Source: Legionellales bacterium (lineage in GTDB: Bacteria; Pseudomonadota; Gammaproteobacteria; JAGOUN01). From it: a stretch of 63,253 bases of DNA. Location: assembly GCA_027486005.1 (NCBI GenBank), contig JAIXPZ010000061.1, positions 1 to 63,253 of the forward strand, in the 5' to 3' direction. The notes beneath the pieces are model-generated. The model saw nothing but the letters and a program-made list of their open reading frames with translations. It was not told the origin of the DNA and searched no databases. A program made the position numbers and the translations under genes. Shown one piece after another: positions 34,934 to 44,122 of the stretch; position 1 is the first letter of the stretch; every line of letters starts with the position of its first letter.

Positions 34934-37507
34934 ATGATAAACCTTTTTAAGAAGCAATTATCTTATGAACTTATAGTTGGCATATGTTTTTTATTTTTTT
35001 GGATAATGGCAGTAACTTTAACATTTTTTGACTTATTAGATAATTACCTGGTTGGCGAATATGGCTCAGCTCTCGGATTAATAATTCAGATATTAATCAT
35101 TTATAATACAAAGAAAATATGCGATGCAAGTTCTTCAGTATACGATAAAAAAACTTTTTTTTGCTTTTTTCTTGCAAGTATAGCGTTGTTTGTAACTGAG
35201 GCGGCATTTTATGTGTTGGTATTCTTAAGGGGTATACCTGTTAAAGGGATGCCTTTTAGTTATTTTTTGTTACATTATATCCCGTCTCTTGTTGCATGGG
35301 GGTTTTTAACTATCTACTTGTTTAGAATGTTGTCGCCATATATTGTAAAAATAAAACCACTTATAAAGATATTTTTTGCTTTTATAATTTTCAGCATTAT
35401 TGTTATAAAAATATCTTTTCTCTCTATAAATGTATGCCCTACTATAGCTCCTGATACAGTTGCTCCTCTAAAATTTACAATTATATATAAACTAGTTATA
35501 TTTGGTTTGACAATGCTATGTTTGATGTATGTAGAGGATATAGGATTTATGTTTCTTTTGACTGGAATTGTTGTTCTAACTGCAGCCACTTTTCTTTTTA
35601 ATTACTTAACATTTACCCAGAATCAAGAAATGGTTGCTTATGGCGAGCTATTTTGGGACTTAGGAATTTTTCTCATGCTGCTAGGTGTTTTGTTTATAAG
35701 AAAAAAGAGGAGCTATGGAATTAGAAAATGCTTTAGAGTCGCAAGATCAATAAAGAGCAAGTTAATACTTTGGACATTTTCAATATCAGTTATAAGTTTT
35801 GTATTATTTTTTGTAGCAGCATACTATTTTTCATTTATTGGTAAAGAGTTTCTTTCCATTTTGCCATTTTTTATCATGATATACTCAGTCATTGTTGTAG
35901 CTCTATCTGTGTTTATGGGGCAATATTTTGAAACCCCATTTAAAAGATTGACAGAGAATATTAAATTTTTCATATCACATAAAACCAAAAAAGTCGAAAA
36001 CTTTTCTATAGAAGAATTTTCTTGTTTACAAAAATTTTTATTAGAAATGTTTGAAATTAATGAAGAAAAAGATAGAATGAAAAAACATCTCGGAGAGGTT
36101 TCCGCTCAGGTTGCGCATGATATTCGCTCTCCCCTCATGGTTCTAAAAGCTGTTTTAAATGATTTATCTTCTTTGCCTGAACGCAAGCGAATTGATGCTA
36201 GAAACGCAATTCAGCGTGTTACGGATATTGCAAATAATTTATTGGCTCAGTATCGTCAAGACTCTCAAGAGCTAGTTAATTCTTCGATTGAATACCGTTC
36301 TGAACCTGTCGCTATTATGGTGGAGAGTATTGTTTCTGAGAAAAGAATCCAAATTGCCAGTAGCAGCATTGATATTATTCTTCAGTTTTCCTCCAATATT
36401 TACGATGCATTTGTTTACATAGACCTTGTTGAATTTAAACGCGCACTGTCTAATTTAATGAATAATGCTATTGAGGCGCTTAAAGAGGTGTCGGGGGTGA
36501 TTACGATTCAGCTCAGTCGAAATAAAGAGGGTGTTGTGATTGATATTAGAGACAATGGCTGTGGGATTTCAGAAGAAAAGTTGAGTTCTTTGTTAAAAGA
36601 AGGCGGGTCTTTTGATAAAAAAGAAGGATATGGCTTAGGTTTGCCGTATGCGATGAATAAGATTAAAGCGTGGCACGGTACGTATTCACTTACTTCAAGG
36701 CTCGGCGAGGGAACACAGTTTGAGATTATATTGCCGGAAGCAAAGCCGGCAGAATGGTTCATGGGTCACATTACCTTAGTGAGTGGCAATGTCATTATCG
36801 TGCTAGACGATGATGAATATATTCACCAAATTTGGGACGAACGGTTACCAAAAGAATTTTTATTGGAAAATCGGCTGAAGTTGTTACATTTCACTAATCC
36901 TAATGAGTTGATTTTATTTTGCAAAGACAATGTGATTAAAGATACGGTTTTCTTTATCGATTATGAATTAAATCATGAACAAATGACGGGGTTGGATGTT
37001 GCGCGAGAACTTGGAATTGGTAATTGCGCCACTTTAGTAACAAGTCGTTATGAAGATGATATTATAAGAGAAAAGTGTCAAAAATTTGGAATGAAGATTA
37101 TTCCTAAGTTTTTTGCTAAATATGTGCCAATAAATATTCGTAAATCGACTGATATTGTCCTGATTGATAATGAAGAGTTGATTACTTATTATTGGAAAGA
37201 AAGTGCTGAGGGTTGTGGAAAAACCATCAGTGTATTTAATGACCCCAATGACTTTATAAAAGTAGCACATCATTACTCTACAGGGACAATGATTTATATT
37301 GATTCAGCGTTAAATAATGAATTGAAGGGTGAGGACTTTGCTAAAGTTCTACATGAAAGAGGGTATTGTAATGTGATTCTAGCAACAGGGTATCCCAAGG
37401 ATCACTTTAAGCACGTAACATGGGTAAAGGATGTGGTGGGGAAAGAGCCGCCTTGGGGCGATCCGCCTAGGAAACGGCGCCACCACCAAAATAAGATAAT
37501 TCGCTAG
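34934..37507 (+). CDS. Membrane hybrid histidine kinase with two receiver-like domains
   Basis: 857 residues. Residues 1-260 hold seven or so membrane helices; two more flank a short loop at about 275-335, followed by a HAMP-like linker. HisKA has VAHDIRSPLMVLKAV with the phosphorylation His395. The ATPase domain has LSNLMNNAIEAL (about 505), DNGCGISEEKL and GYGLGLPYA. Two receiver-like domains follow: one with VIIVLDDDEYIHQIW and acceptor Asp676 (FFIDYEL), one with DIVLIDNEELITYYW and Asp790 (MIYIDSALN). The second lacks the usual third-strand environment and may be pseudo-receiver. GGGG precedes ATG 34934. It probably signals to the next gene's receiver. The signal is unknown. Confidence 0.9.
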   Translation: MINLFKKQLSYELIVGICFLFFWIMAVTLTFFDLLDNYLVGEYGSALGLIIQILIIYNTKKICDASSSVYDKKTFFCFFLASIALFVTEAAFYVLVFLRGIPVKGMPFSYFLLHYIPSLVAWGFLTIYLFRMLSPYIVKIKPLIKIFFAFIIFSIIVIKISFLSINVCPTIAPDTVAPLKFTIIYKLVIFGLTMLCLMYVEDIGFMFLLTGIVVLTAATFLFNYLTFTQNQEMVAYGELFWDLGIFLMLLGVLFIRKKRSYGIRKCFRVARSIKSKLILWTFSISVISFVLFFVAAYYFSFIGKEFLSILPFFIMIYSVIVVALSVFMGQYFETPFKRLTENIKFFISHKTKKVENFSIEEFSCLQKFLLEMFEINEEKDRMKKHLGEVSAQVAHDIRSPLMVLKAVLNDLSSLPERKRIDARNAIQRVTDIANNLLAQYRQDSQELVNSSIEYRSEPVAIMVESIVSEKRIQIASSSIDIILQFSSNIYDAFVYIDLVEFKRALSNLMNNAIEALKEVSGVITIQLSRNKEGVVIDIRDNGCGISEEKLSSLLKEGGSFDKKEGYGLGLPYAMNKIKAWHGTYSLTSRLGEGTQFEIILPEAKPAEWFMGHITLVSGNVIIVLDDDEYIHQIWDERLPKEFLLENRLKLLHFTNPNELILFCKDNVIKDTVFFIDYELNHEQMTGLDVARELGIGNCATLVTSRYEDDIIREKCQKFGMKIIPKFFAKYVPINIRKSTDIVLIDNEELITYYWKESAEGCGKTISVFNDPNDFIKVAHHYSTGTMIYIDSALNNELKGEDFAKVLHERGYCNVILATGYPKDHFKHVTWVKDVVGKEPPWGDPPRKRRHHQNKIIR

Positions 37508-37588
37508 CTATTGTTTTTTTAGAGTGGTAAATTATTGCTGATTATTTTAACCATAATGCGGCTGTTAGCCAACGTGTACTTGTAGGTA

Positions 37589-38815
37589 ATGACGTTTATG
37601 TCTAAACATGACTTTTATAGCTCTCTGGCTCTGATTCGTATGATATCTAATTTAATGGCCTCTTGGGTCGAAGATATTCTTGACTACATTGAAGATGAAA
37701 AAGCTTATCATGTGATGAATGCTAAAAAAATTACCATAATCCGGCGCGCAGTGAACTCATTGCTTGACGAAATAGCGGAGCTTAAGAGTTTATCTAAAAA
37801 TATTAAATTTCATCAGGGGAAAACTATGATAATCAATAAATCGAGTATTATGCCGGCGTGTTTTTTTCACCCTCTGACGATTTTTTTTTTAGATGATAGA
37901 AAAATATTTTTAGACCTTATTTGCTCTGAATTAGAGAATCAAGAAAAAATGCTCACTTTTACCGACCCAAAAAAAGCAATAGAAATTATTAATTCAGAAG
38001 AATTTAATATTGGGAGAAACATTTTCAGTTTGTATAATGACATTGATCTAGACAGCCCTGGGATAAAGCATATTGATCTTAATATTGGGAACATAAGGAG
38101 TTCGATTTATGATGGCTCTCGATTTAATCATATCGGCGTGCTCGTTGTAGACTATAAAATGCCGGAAATTACGGGGGTTGATGTTTGCCGTTCTATCCTT
38201 AATCGGCGTATATATAAAGTAATGCTTACTGCAGAAGCGGGTTTAGATACTGCCGTGGCAGCGTTTAATGAAGGGGTTATTGATAGATTTGTTTCGAAGA
38301 CAAGCAATAATCTTTGTGAGCACCTTTCTGGGATTCTCTGTGAATTAAAAGAAAAATATTTTCATGATATTTCAAAGCTAATTTTGAGTAATTTAGACGC
38401 TAGATTGCGTGACACATTGCAAACAGAAATTTTCATCGAGTTATTTAGTAATGTGTTTCATGAATCAAATGCTGTTGAATATTATTTGCTTGATGCGTCT
38501 GGAAGTTATTTGTTTCTTGATAAGTCCGGCTTTCCTACTTGGTTGATTATTCGAAATGACCAAGACTTCCAAGATCAGCTCGAAATTTTATCAGGTTTGG
38601 AAGCTTCTTCTCGCATGAAAGCAAGTTTAGAAAATCGTACTCAATTATTATTTTTGCTGGATAGCGAAGAATATCAGCAACCTGTAGAAGAGTGGGAGAG
38701 TGGCTTATTTGACGCAAACTTATTAACAAGTTCTTTATGGTATGCTATTGCAAAGGGTCCAATAAAGAGCTCTATTCAATGGGATAGGGTGAAGTCTTAC
38801 CAGGGGTCTAAGTGA
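37589..38815 (+). CDS. Atypical response-regulator-like protein with unknown output domain
   Basis: 408 residues, start ATG 37589 (or 37598). N-terminal helical segment (about 1-90), then a receiver: FFLDDRKIFLDLI at about 101, candidate phosphoacceptor Asp188 in VLVVDYKMPEITGVDV, and KVMLTAEAGLDTAVAAF with Thr and nearby Lys. The spacing from the acidic pair to Asp188 is about 40 residues longer than standard. The C-terminal region (about 285-400) contains YYLLDASGSYLFLDKSGFPTW, not a DNA-binding domain, a family I cannot name. A run of ten T at 37881-37890 is in the gene. It lies 81 bp after the hybrid kinase, so they are likely partners. Overlaps the XRE/S24 gene at the tail by 19 bp. Confidence 0.78.
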   Translation: MTFMSKHDFYSSLALIRMISNLMASWVEDILDYIEDEKAYHVMNAKKITIIRRAVNSLLDEIAELKSLSKNIKFHQGKTMIINKSSIMPACFFHPLTIFFLDDRKIFLDLICSELENQEKMLTFTDPKKAIEIINSEEFNIGRNIFSLYNDIDLDSPGIKHIDLNIGNIRSSIYDGSRFNHIGVLVVDYKMPEITGVDVCRSILNRRIYKVMLTAEAGLDTAVAAFNEGVIDRFVSKTSNNLCEHLSGILCELKEKYFHDISKLILSNLDARLRDTLQTEIFIELFSNVFHESNAVEYYLLDASGSYLFLDKSGFPTWLIIRNDQDFQDQLEILSGLEASSRMKASLENRTQLLFLLDSEEYQQPVEEWESGLFDANLLTSSLWYAIAKGPIKSSIQWDRVKSYQGSK

Positions 38816-39447
38816 CTAGGGGTATGACGTTTACGTTTTCTTATCCATAAAATGGGCGCTGCAGATTTTATTGAGATGTTTTTAGTTTTTTTTGTTAGGC
38901 TTGATTTTTTATTAAAAATTTCTAGATGATAAAAATTTTCTTTGTCACCTTTTTTCAGAATTCGCGCATAAGTTTTATTATTGTTATCTGTAATTATACA
39001 TAGCTGATCAAGTGCAAGTGTTGGGCTTGATACTAAAATTCCAGCGACATAGTCTCCAGAGAAAAGAAAAGGCGTCATGCTATCATCATCAATAATAGTA
39101 TCTACTGCATTTGAAAGTTCGCGGAAAAGCAACAATTCTTTGGCGATATGTTCATCCTCTTCTTCAGAAATATAGTTGTGATTTGTTAACGGCTTGGGTG
39201 AGTTGCCTATGCCATGCATTAACCAAGAGGCTGTAGTATAAATGCCTAGCTTTTTCAAGTGACAGGCCAAGTCTTTAGCGCGTGCTTCATTGAGGCCTCC
39301 GCCCCAGCCCAACTCCCAGGCTTTCAGAGACTGTGGTGTTAGAGAAAAATTTTTACAAAAGTCTTCGCGACTTAATTCAAGGAGTTTTTCACGAATGTAT
39401 CGTACTCTTTGGCCTCTTTCTTGAATTACTGAATTATCTTTAGTCAT
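38797..39447 (-). CDS. XRE-type regulator with S24 (LexA-like) C-terminal domain
   Basis: 216 residues. An N-terminal helix-turn-helix (VRYIREKLLELSREDF, SLTPQSLKAWELGWG) is followed by an S24-like domain with DDSMTPFLFSGDYVAGIL. The Ser of DSM corresponds to the nucleophile position of LexA/CI repressors, but the catalytic Lys is not obvious, so self-cleavage is uncertain. A 7-bp-arm palindrome at 39674-39692 may be its operator. It faces the 39856 gene across a 400-bp gap, and is convergent with the receiver gene. Confidence 0.82.
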   Translation of the reverse strand: MTKDNSVIQERGQRVRYIREKLLELSREDFCKNFSLTPQSLKAWELGWGGGLNEARAKDLACHLKKLGIYTTASWLMHGIGNSPKPLTNHNYISEEEDEHIAKELLLFRELSNAVDTIIDDDSMTPFLFSGDYVAGILVSSPTLALDQLCIITDNNNKTYARILKKGDKENFYHLEIFNKKSSLTKKTKNISIKSAAPILWIRKRKRHTPSHLDPW

Positions 39448-39673
39448 TTCTTTTGTTTCTCTACAAAATATTTAGGCAACTTATTTAAAAATATGCGTAT
39501 CTACCACAGATTGCAAGGCTGTTAAAATATATTCCTATGATACTGCATTTTAGGTAAAAAATCACTGATTAATCCAACCATGAAGAGTGACAACATATTG
39601 ATATTAAAAATATTTAAATGCAAATTAATAGCGCCAAAAAAACTATTATAGTAGTAATTATTTAATTGAAATT

Positions 39674-39692
39674 CTTACCATTAATTGGTAAG
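39674..39692. promoter_or_regulatory. Inverted repeat, possible operator
   Basis: CTTACCA-TTAAT-TGGTAAG: perfect 7-bp arms with a 5-nt centre. It is in the intergenic region between the XRE/S24 gene and the paralogue pair, a plausible binding site for a dimeric regulator. Confidence 0.45.
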
Positions 39693-39740
39693 CTCGCCAC
39701 AATTAAAGATAGCTAATAAAAGTTTCAGCGTCAAATATTA

Positions 39741-39821
39741 GAGGCACGTCGACGCGTATCAACTTTCATGCCGATGGTAGGGTGTGAGCGTTGTCTAGAT
39801 TTCTCGTGCCTCATTTTTTTT
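39741..39821 (+). ncRNA. Candidate small structured RNA with terminator
   Basis: Closing stem GAGGCACG/CGTGCCTC (39741-39748, 39805-39812) encloses 56 nt and is followed by A and eight T (39814-39821), a terminator-like end. Inside, GACGC (39751-39755) can pair with GCGTTGTC (39788-39795) with a bulge. No coding frame explains it. It ends 34 bp before the 39856 gene, so it could be a leader attenuator or a separate RNA. No known RNA family was recognised and no clear promoter was found. Confidence 0.5.
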
Positions 39822-39855
39822 GAAAGTTTACTAATAATTGGATTGTGAGGTTGTA

Positions 39856-40230
39856 ATGCAAGAAATCAAGGCTCAATTGGCCTACGTTGTCGGTGATAGT
39901 TATGCTGAAATATCAAAACTACCGGGGGTGATAACGGCGACACAATTTATTACGCGTGTGCTAGAGGGAACTTTGCCGTTAAATTTGATTTGGATGGCAG
40001 GCCAGGGGCTGAATAGTGTTGAGCAGAACTTATTGCGTTTGTGTCAGTCGTATTGTCCTGAAATACGTTTTTATGACTTGGAAGAACACGCTATTTCTGA
40101 GAAAACTCAAGCAGTGGTTTTATCTGAACATTCTACTGCTCAAAATGTTTTTTCCAGGGTGTCGCGCATGATTGCTATTATTTTGCACGCAGGAAAAAAA
40201 TCCATAACGAAGTTACATGTTTTTCGATAA
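39856..40230 (+). CDS. Unknown protein, shorter paralogue of a tandem pair
   Basis: 124 residues from ATG 39856 (GAGG 5 nt upstream; TTG 39838 is also possible). The core AYVVGDSYAEISKLPGVITA, FITRVLEGTLPLNLIWMAGQG and LLRLCQSYCPEIRFYD closely matches the N-terminal part of the next gene (AYIVGDGYEILSGLSRVLT, FTIAVLEQRLPLHRLWVVGQG, FLRLCESHLEGVRFHF). No membrane segments. The C-terminal half present in the neighbour is missing here. Function unknown. Confidence 0.7.
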   Translation: MQEIKAQLAYVVGDSYAEISKLPGVITATQFITRVLEGTLPLNLIWMAGQGLNSVEQNLLRLCQSYCPEIRFYDLEEHAISEKTQAVVLSEHSTAQNVFSRVSRMIAIILHAGKKSITKLHVFR

Positions 40231-40262
40231 ACAAAATGTCTTCATTGAAATTAGGAGTATTT

Positions 40263-41018
40263 ATGAAAGAAGATGTATTGGGCAATACTTTATCGGCGAA
40301 TGAAAAAGTGGCGTATATTGTGGGGGATGGATATGAGATTTTATCTGGATTATCGCGTGTATTGACGATACGACAATTTACGATTGCAGTGTTAGAGCAG
40401 CGCTTACCTTTGCATCGTTTATGGGTGGTGGGTCAAGGGATTAGCCATGATCAAGTGCGCTTTTTACGGCTGTGTGAATCTCATCTTGAGGGCGTGCGAT
40501 TTCACTTTGGATCTCAGTGTTCGCTTATTTCGGATGCCAATTTGTTAGCAGAATCTCCTAAAACAACTTATGCTGTTTCAAAAGCAGAAAAAAATCTTGC
40601 ATGGTATAATTTTCATTTTATTGATGCAACACGTGTACAGGCTGAACTCAAGATTTCACAGTTACCTGAAGTGCATTTTTTAGCCCAAGAATTTCTGTTT
40701 ACTGCAGCGAGAGAATTAAGCGAGCGTGCATGCCAGTCAGCGCTACCAAGCGCAGTGTTAGTCATTAAGCAAGCCAGCTTTCAAAGCTTTCATCGTCTGT
40801 TTCCATTGCCAATTATGGTGGAAACCCAATTTCAACTATCACAAGATAATAAAAGGAGTTTGAAAAGTTTAACAAGATTTTATCAAGATTATTCTTGTAC
40901 GGCAGAAGTCAGTTTATCATTTGATTTATACTCAGAAGAACAGGCGAAAGAGTTTTATCGAGTATTAGCGGAAAAAACGGTAGAGCATTTGTCTGTAAAA
41001 ATAGAAGAGGGCGATTAA
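40263..41018 (+). CDS. Unknown protein, longer paralogue with an extra C-terminal domain
   Basis: 251 residues from ATG 40263 (AGGAG at 40253-40257). Residues 1-95 repeat the domain of the upstream gene. Residues about 105-250 (NFHFIDATRVQAELKISQL, LAQEFLFTAARELSERA, FQSFHRLFPLPIMVETQF) form an alpha/beta pattern that could be a hotdog-like fold, as in AfsA-type signal synthases, but this is a weak impression. It is 32 bp after its paralogue and probably co-transcribed. Its position next to a hybrid kinase, a receiver protein and a regulator suggests a link to signalling. Confidence 0.7.
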   Translation: MKEDVLGNTLSANEKVAYIVGDGYEILSGLSRVLTIRQFTIAVLEQRLPLHRLWVVGQGISHDQVRFLRLCESHLEGVRFHFGSQCSLISDANLLAESPKTTYAVSKAEKNLAWYNFHFIDATRVQAELKISQLPEVHFLAQEFLFTAARELSERACQSALPSAVLVIKQASFQSFHRLFPLPIMVETQFQLSQDNKRSLKSLTRFYQDYSCTAEVSLSFDLYSEEQAKEFYRVLAEKTVEHLSVKIEEGD

Positions 41019-41067
41019 ACCGAATCGAAGCAACGGCTACCGTTGACTTTTTACCCTCCAAAACTGA

Positions 41068-41934
41068 CTACGTTTTCAAGTATTCAATTTCTTCTGCTGT
41101 TAGCTTTGTTGCCTCAGCAATCATCGTGACGGGAAGGCCTAATAACAACATGTTTCTTGCGATTTCTCTTTTTTCTTCCACTTTACCTTCAGCTAAACCT
41201 TCTTCACGTCCTTTTTCTAAGCCTTCTTCCCATTTATCTTCCATCAGCGTTTTTTCAGAACGAATCGCATCCCAGTTTCGCTCATAAGCTTCCAGCTCTT
41301 TAGCGGTATAAGCAGATTCTTCCGTCAACGCTAATGCTGCTTTAATTTCAGGGACTTCTAATAATTCTTGGTCCACGGTTTCTGTTTGAGGGTCAATTTC
41401 AGTCAGAAAACGTAACCATAATACCGTTAGCTTCTTCTCGTTAATTGTTTTTGGTTTAAATTTAGGCAATTCTAAAAGAACCAATTGAATACCATCAATG
41501 GTTTTATCGATATTTTTAGTATCTCGCAATTGATAATGATGCAGGCACTCCGTTTCTTTTGAAAATGAAGCGGCAACAATTGCTAATCCATACATCGGAT
41601 TAAGCTCTTTGAAATTTTCAGTTGCTTTCAGCTGTCGCACATAAACGGAAGCCGTATTAAATAAAAGTCGTTGCATAAAATGCTTTGACCAGGACATTTG
41701 CATTTCAACAATAAAATGTCGGCCGTCTTGGTCAAAACAACGAACATCCACAACGCTATGTTTAAACTCTGGAATTTCAGGGATATTTTCAGAAGATAAA
41801 TACTCGAGATCTTCAATAAGACAACCTGTCGGCAGTGGTAATACTGCGTTCAGAAAACTTTTAAGCAGTGCCGGATGCCCGCCAAAAATTTTTTTAAATA
41901 CCAAATCACTTTTAGGGTCAAGATAGCGTGACAT
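41068..41934 (-). CDS. Rpn-family PD-(D/E)XK nuclease / putative transposase (PF12784-type)
   Basis: 288 residues. N-terminal DPKSDLVFKKIFGGHPALLKSFLNAVLP and the nuclease core VVDVRCFDQDGRHFIVEMQM (Asp, then E-x-Q) are typical of Rpn recombination-promoting nucleases. A C-terminal acidic helical region (EEGLEKGREEGLAEGKVEE) follows and then an HTH-like tail (TMIAEATKLTAEEIEYLK). The family is mobile and multi-copy; a fragment of a second copy is at 10801-10854. No inverted repeats flank this copy. Intact. Confidence 0.88.
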   Translation of the reverse strand: MSRYLDPKSDLVFKKIFGGHPALLKSFLNAVLPLPTGCLIEDLEYLSSENIPEIPEFKHSVVDVRCFDQDGRHFIVEMQMSWSKHFMQRLLFNTASVYVRQLKATENFKELNPMYGLAIVAASFSKETECLHHYQLRDTKNIDKTIDGIQLVLLELPKFKPKTINEKKLTVLWLRFLTEIDPQTETVDQELLEVPEIKAALALTEESAYTAKELEAYERNWDAIRSEKTLMEDKWEEGLEKGREEGLAEGKVEEKREIARNMLLLGLPVTMIAEATKLTAEEIEYLKT

Positions 41935-42307
41935 TGGAAACTCTCTTTTAAATCAAAAAATTACAGAAAACATGCGCAAATTCTACCATAAGTGACGATA
42001 CCTGTACATTGAGATTTTGGTACATATTTGACCGCACATTTAGGAGTAGTTATCGAAATAATCACTTTTATATCAGGAAAACGGCTCTGTCAAATCTCAG
42101 TACTAATGCCACTTTAAATGTATGTTAATATTTAACAAACTTTTTTGTTAACATTTAATTTGTCGCCCTCAGGAGCCGGTTACAAGAAATCTGTATATCT
42201 GGTTATGAGGAGGGGGGGATCAGAGTGATCTGATAGCTCTACTTCAGCTTTAATCGCGGTGCACGAGGGTGGCCATCGGATTGCCCCTACGCTTGATACG
42301 CATTTTT
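41935..42307. other. AT-rich gap with a hairpin and a repeat copy
   Basis: No gene found. It contains the inverted repeat TTAACAAA/TTTGTTAA near 42129-42150 with a T-run in the loop side, terminator-like, and at 42261-42291 a degenerate member of the GTAGGGGC family reading GCACGAGGGTGGCCATCGGA then TTGCCCCTACG. Confidence 0.5.
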
Positions 42308-42911
42308 TTATTTTTGAAAGTATTTTTTTATTCCATCACGCCAAGGCAATACAGTTATGTTTCCCATGTGTTTGGGATAAGGATCATTGCTGAAACATAC
42401 TGCTTCACAGATGCCAAAATCTAGGGCTTGTTGTAAGTCAAGGGGCTTTTCTAGCTCTAAGAAAGAGAAGGCGTGTAAATGATAAACGAATGCTCGGCCA
42501 GCCAATAAATTTGCCGCGCCTCTTTTTAGCTTGCGTGCGCTAGAGCCAGATAAAACAAAGTATTTTTTCTTTTTTTCAATGAGTAAATGCACAACATCCA
42601 ATAACTTCGGTATTTTTTGTATTTCATCGATAATGATATGAGTGATTGTTTCAGGCAGTGCTTCAACGATATTGACTAATTCATCTGGATTTCGGCTGAA
42701 ACGCGTTTCGGTGTCAGTCAGCAACAAATCAATGTACAAGCGCTTATGTTCATCATAAATTTTTTTCAGCAGCGTGCTTTTTCCAAGAGCCTCTGGGCCC
42801 AAATACCAGTACATTTTGATTTAGGGGTGGCTCTAGCAGTCGTGATAACATAGGCGCCATTTCCGTGGTGTATTCCAGTTTTTGTCGCATAATTTTGAAG
42901 AAATAGAGCAT
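42308..42911 (-). pseudogene. Broken AAA ATPase (DUF4143-type), frameshifted and internally deleted
   Basis: From ATG 42911 one frame reads PMLSRLLEPPLNQNVLVFGP, the start of a Walker A loop, then shifts: an apparent extra T (TCTTGG for TCTGG, near 42780) moves the rest into another frame that continues GKSTLLKKIYDEHKRLYIDL and THIIIDEIQKIPKLLDVVH (Walker B) and FVLSGSSARKLKRGAANLLAGRA. Then the protein jumps from LDFG directly to a short C-terminal end VLPWRDGIKKYF; some 200 residues of the family (about 380) are absent. Such ATPases accompany mobile or accessory DNA. Non-functional. Confidence 0.75.
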
Positions 42912-42918
42912 GTGGGTC

Positions 42919-44106
42919 TTAAATTAAGCAATTAACCGGGGTTTGGGAGGAAAACTCTCGAAAACAGTTCACCAACCGTTCCACCAGCATATCCGCTTGC
43001 GTATGTGTAAGAATAATCGGCGGCAATAATCGAATCACATCTTTTCCAGTAAGATTAAAAATTATCCCGTTTTTTATTCCAACAGAAATTATGTTTGGAA
43101 TGTTGCGTGTTAACTGAATGCCAATCATGAGGCCTTTGCCGCGAATTTTTTCGAAGCAGTCAAAGGATTGTAAATGCGTAGTTAATTTTTCTTGTAAATA
43201 ATTTCCAACATTGCGGGCATTTTCTAGTAAATTTTCTTGTTCAATAGTATTGAGGACAGTGAGTGCTACTGTGCAAGCAAAGATATTGCCGCCTTGCGTG
43301 CTACCATGATCGCCGATTTGAAAGGTATGGGCTAATTTTTCACTGGCAACACACGCGCCAATAGGGATGCCATTGCCTAAACATTTGGCCATAGTCACAA
43401 TGTCGGGAATAACATCAGCATGCTGATGCGCAAACCATTTTCCGGTGCGTCCTAAACCACTTTGCACTTCGTCGAATATTAATAGCCAATCGCGTTTATC
43501 ACATAATTTCCGTAATGCTTGAAGATAAGGAATGGTTGCTGGTAATAATCCGCTTTTTCCGAAAATAGGTTCTAGCATAATAGCAACAATCTCAGGGTCA
43601 TTTAATGCTTCAATGGCTTCTAGTGAATTAAATGGCACGCGAATGAATGCGGGCAATAGCGGGCCAAAAACACTTTCTTTAGGATCGCAAGATGCGCTCC
43701 AGGATCCTAAAGATCGGCCGTGATATCCGCCTTCCATGACGATAATTTTTGGGGCTTTATAATTTTTGTTAATACCGAATTTCAAAGCGAGCTTGATCGC
43801 GATTTCATTGGCTTCTGTGCCTGAGTTAGCGAAGCTTGCGCGGTTTAGTCCGGTCAATTCACATAGTTTTTTTGCGAGTTGATTTTGGGCGGGATTATTA
43901 AAATTATTGGGCACATGCAAGAGTTTATGAATTTGCTCAGTCATTGCGCGATTGATTGTAGGGTGTTGGTGCCCAAGCGCGGTGACTCCAATGCCGGTGA
44001 TCGCATCGAGATAAGCGCGACCTTCCTCATCGTAAAGCCAAATATTTTCACCACGCACAAAAGTGGTGGGTAATTTATTGTAAAGCGCAATGAGGTGGTC
44101 GTGCAC
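42919..44106 (-). CDS. argD: Acetylornithine aminotransferase (class III PLP aminotransferase)
   Basis: 395 residues if GTG 44106 is the start; AAGGA (44114-44118) is 7 nt upstream, and a longer frame from 44145 overlaps sodB. VRGENIWLYDEEGRAYLDAI, ASFANSGTEANEIAIKLA, IFDEVQSGLGRTGKWF and MAKCLGNGIPIGA with the PLP Lys are typical of ArgD. It converts N-acetylglutamate semialdehyde to N-acetylornithine in arginine synthesis and may also act on succinyl-diaminopimelate. It starts just after sodB. Confidence 0.88.
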   Translation of the reverse strand: MHDHLIALYNKLPTTFVRGENIWLYDEEGRAYLDAITGIGVTALGHQHPTINRAMTEQIHKLLHVPNNFNNPAQNQLAKKLCELTGLNRASFANSGTEANEIAIKLALKFGINKNYKAPKIIVMEGGYHGRSLGSWSASCDPKESVFGPLLPAFIRVPFNSLEAIEALNDPEIVAIMLEPIFGKSGLLPATIPYLQALRKLCDKRDWLLIFDEVQSGLGRTGKWFAHQHADVIPDIVTMAKCLGNGIPIGACVASEKLAHTFQIGDHGSTQGGNIFACTVALTVLNTIEQENLLENARNVGNYLQEKLTTHLQSFDCFEKIRGKGLMIGIQLTRNIPNIISVGIKNGIIFNLTGKDVIRLLPPIILTHTQADMLVERLVNCFREFSSQTPVNCLI

Positions 44107-44122
44107 GGTCACATCCTTGGTT

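Noticed and set aside
37589-38815. LqsR quorum-sensing regulator
   Set aside because: Receiver present, but I cannot see specific LqsR similarity and no lqsA-type synthase is here.
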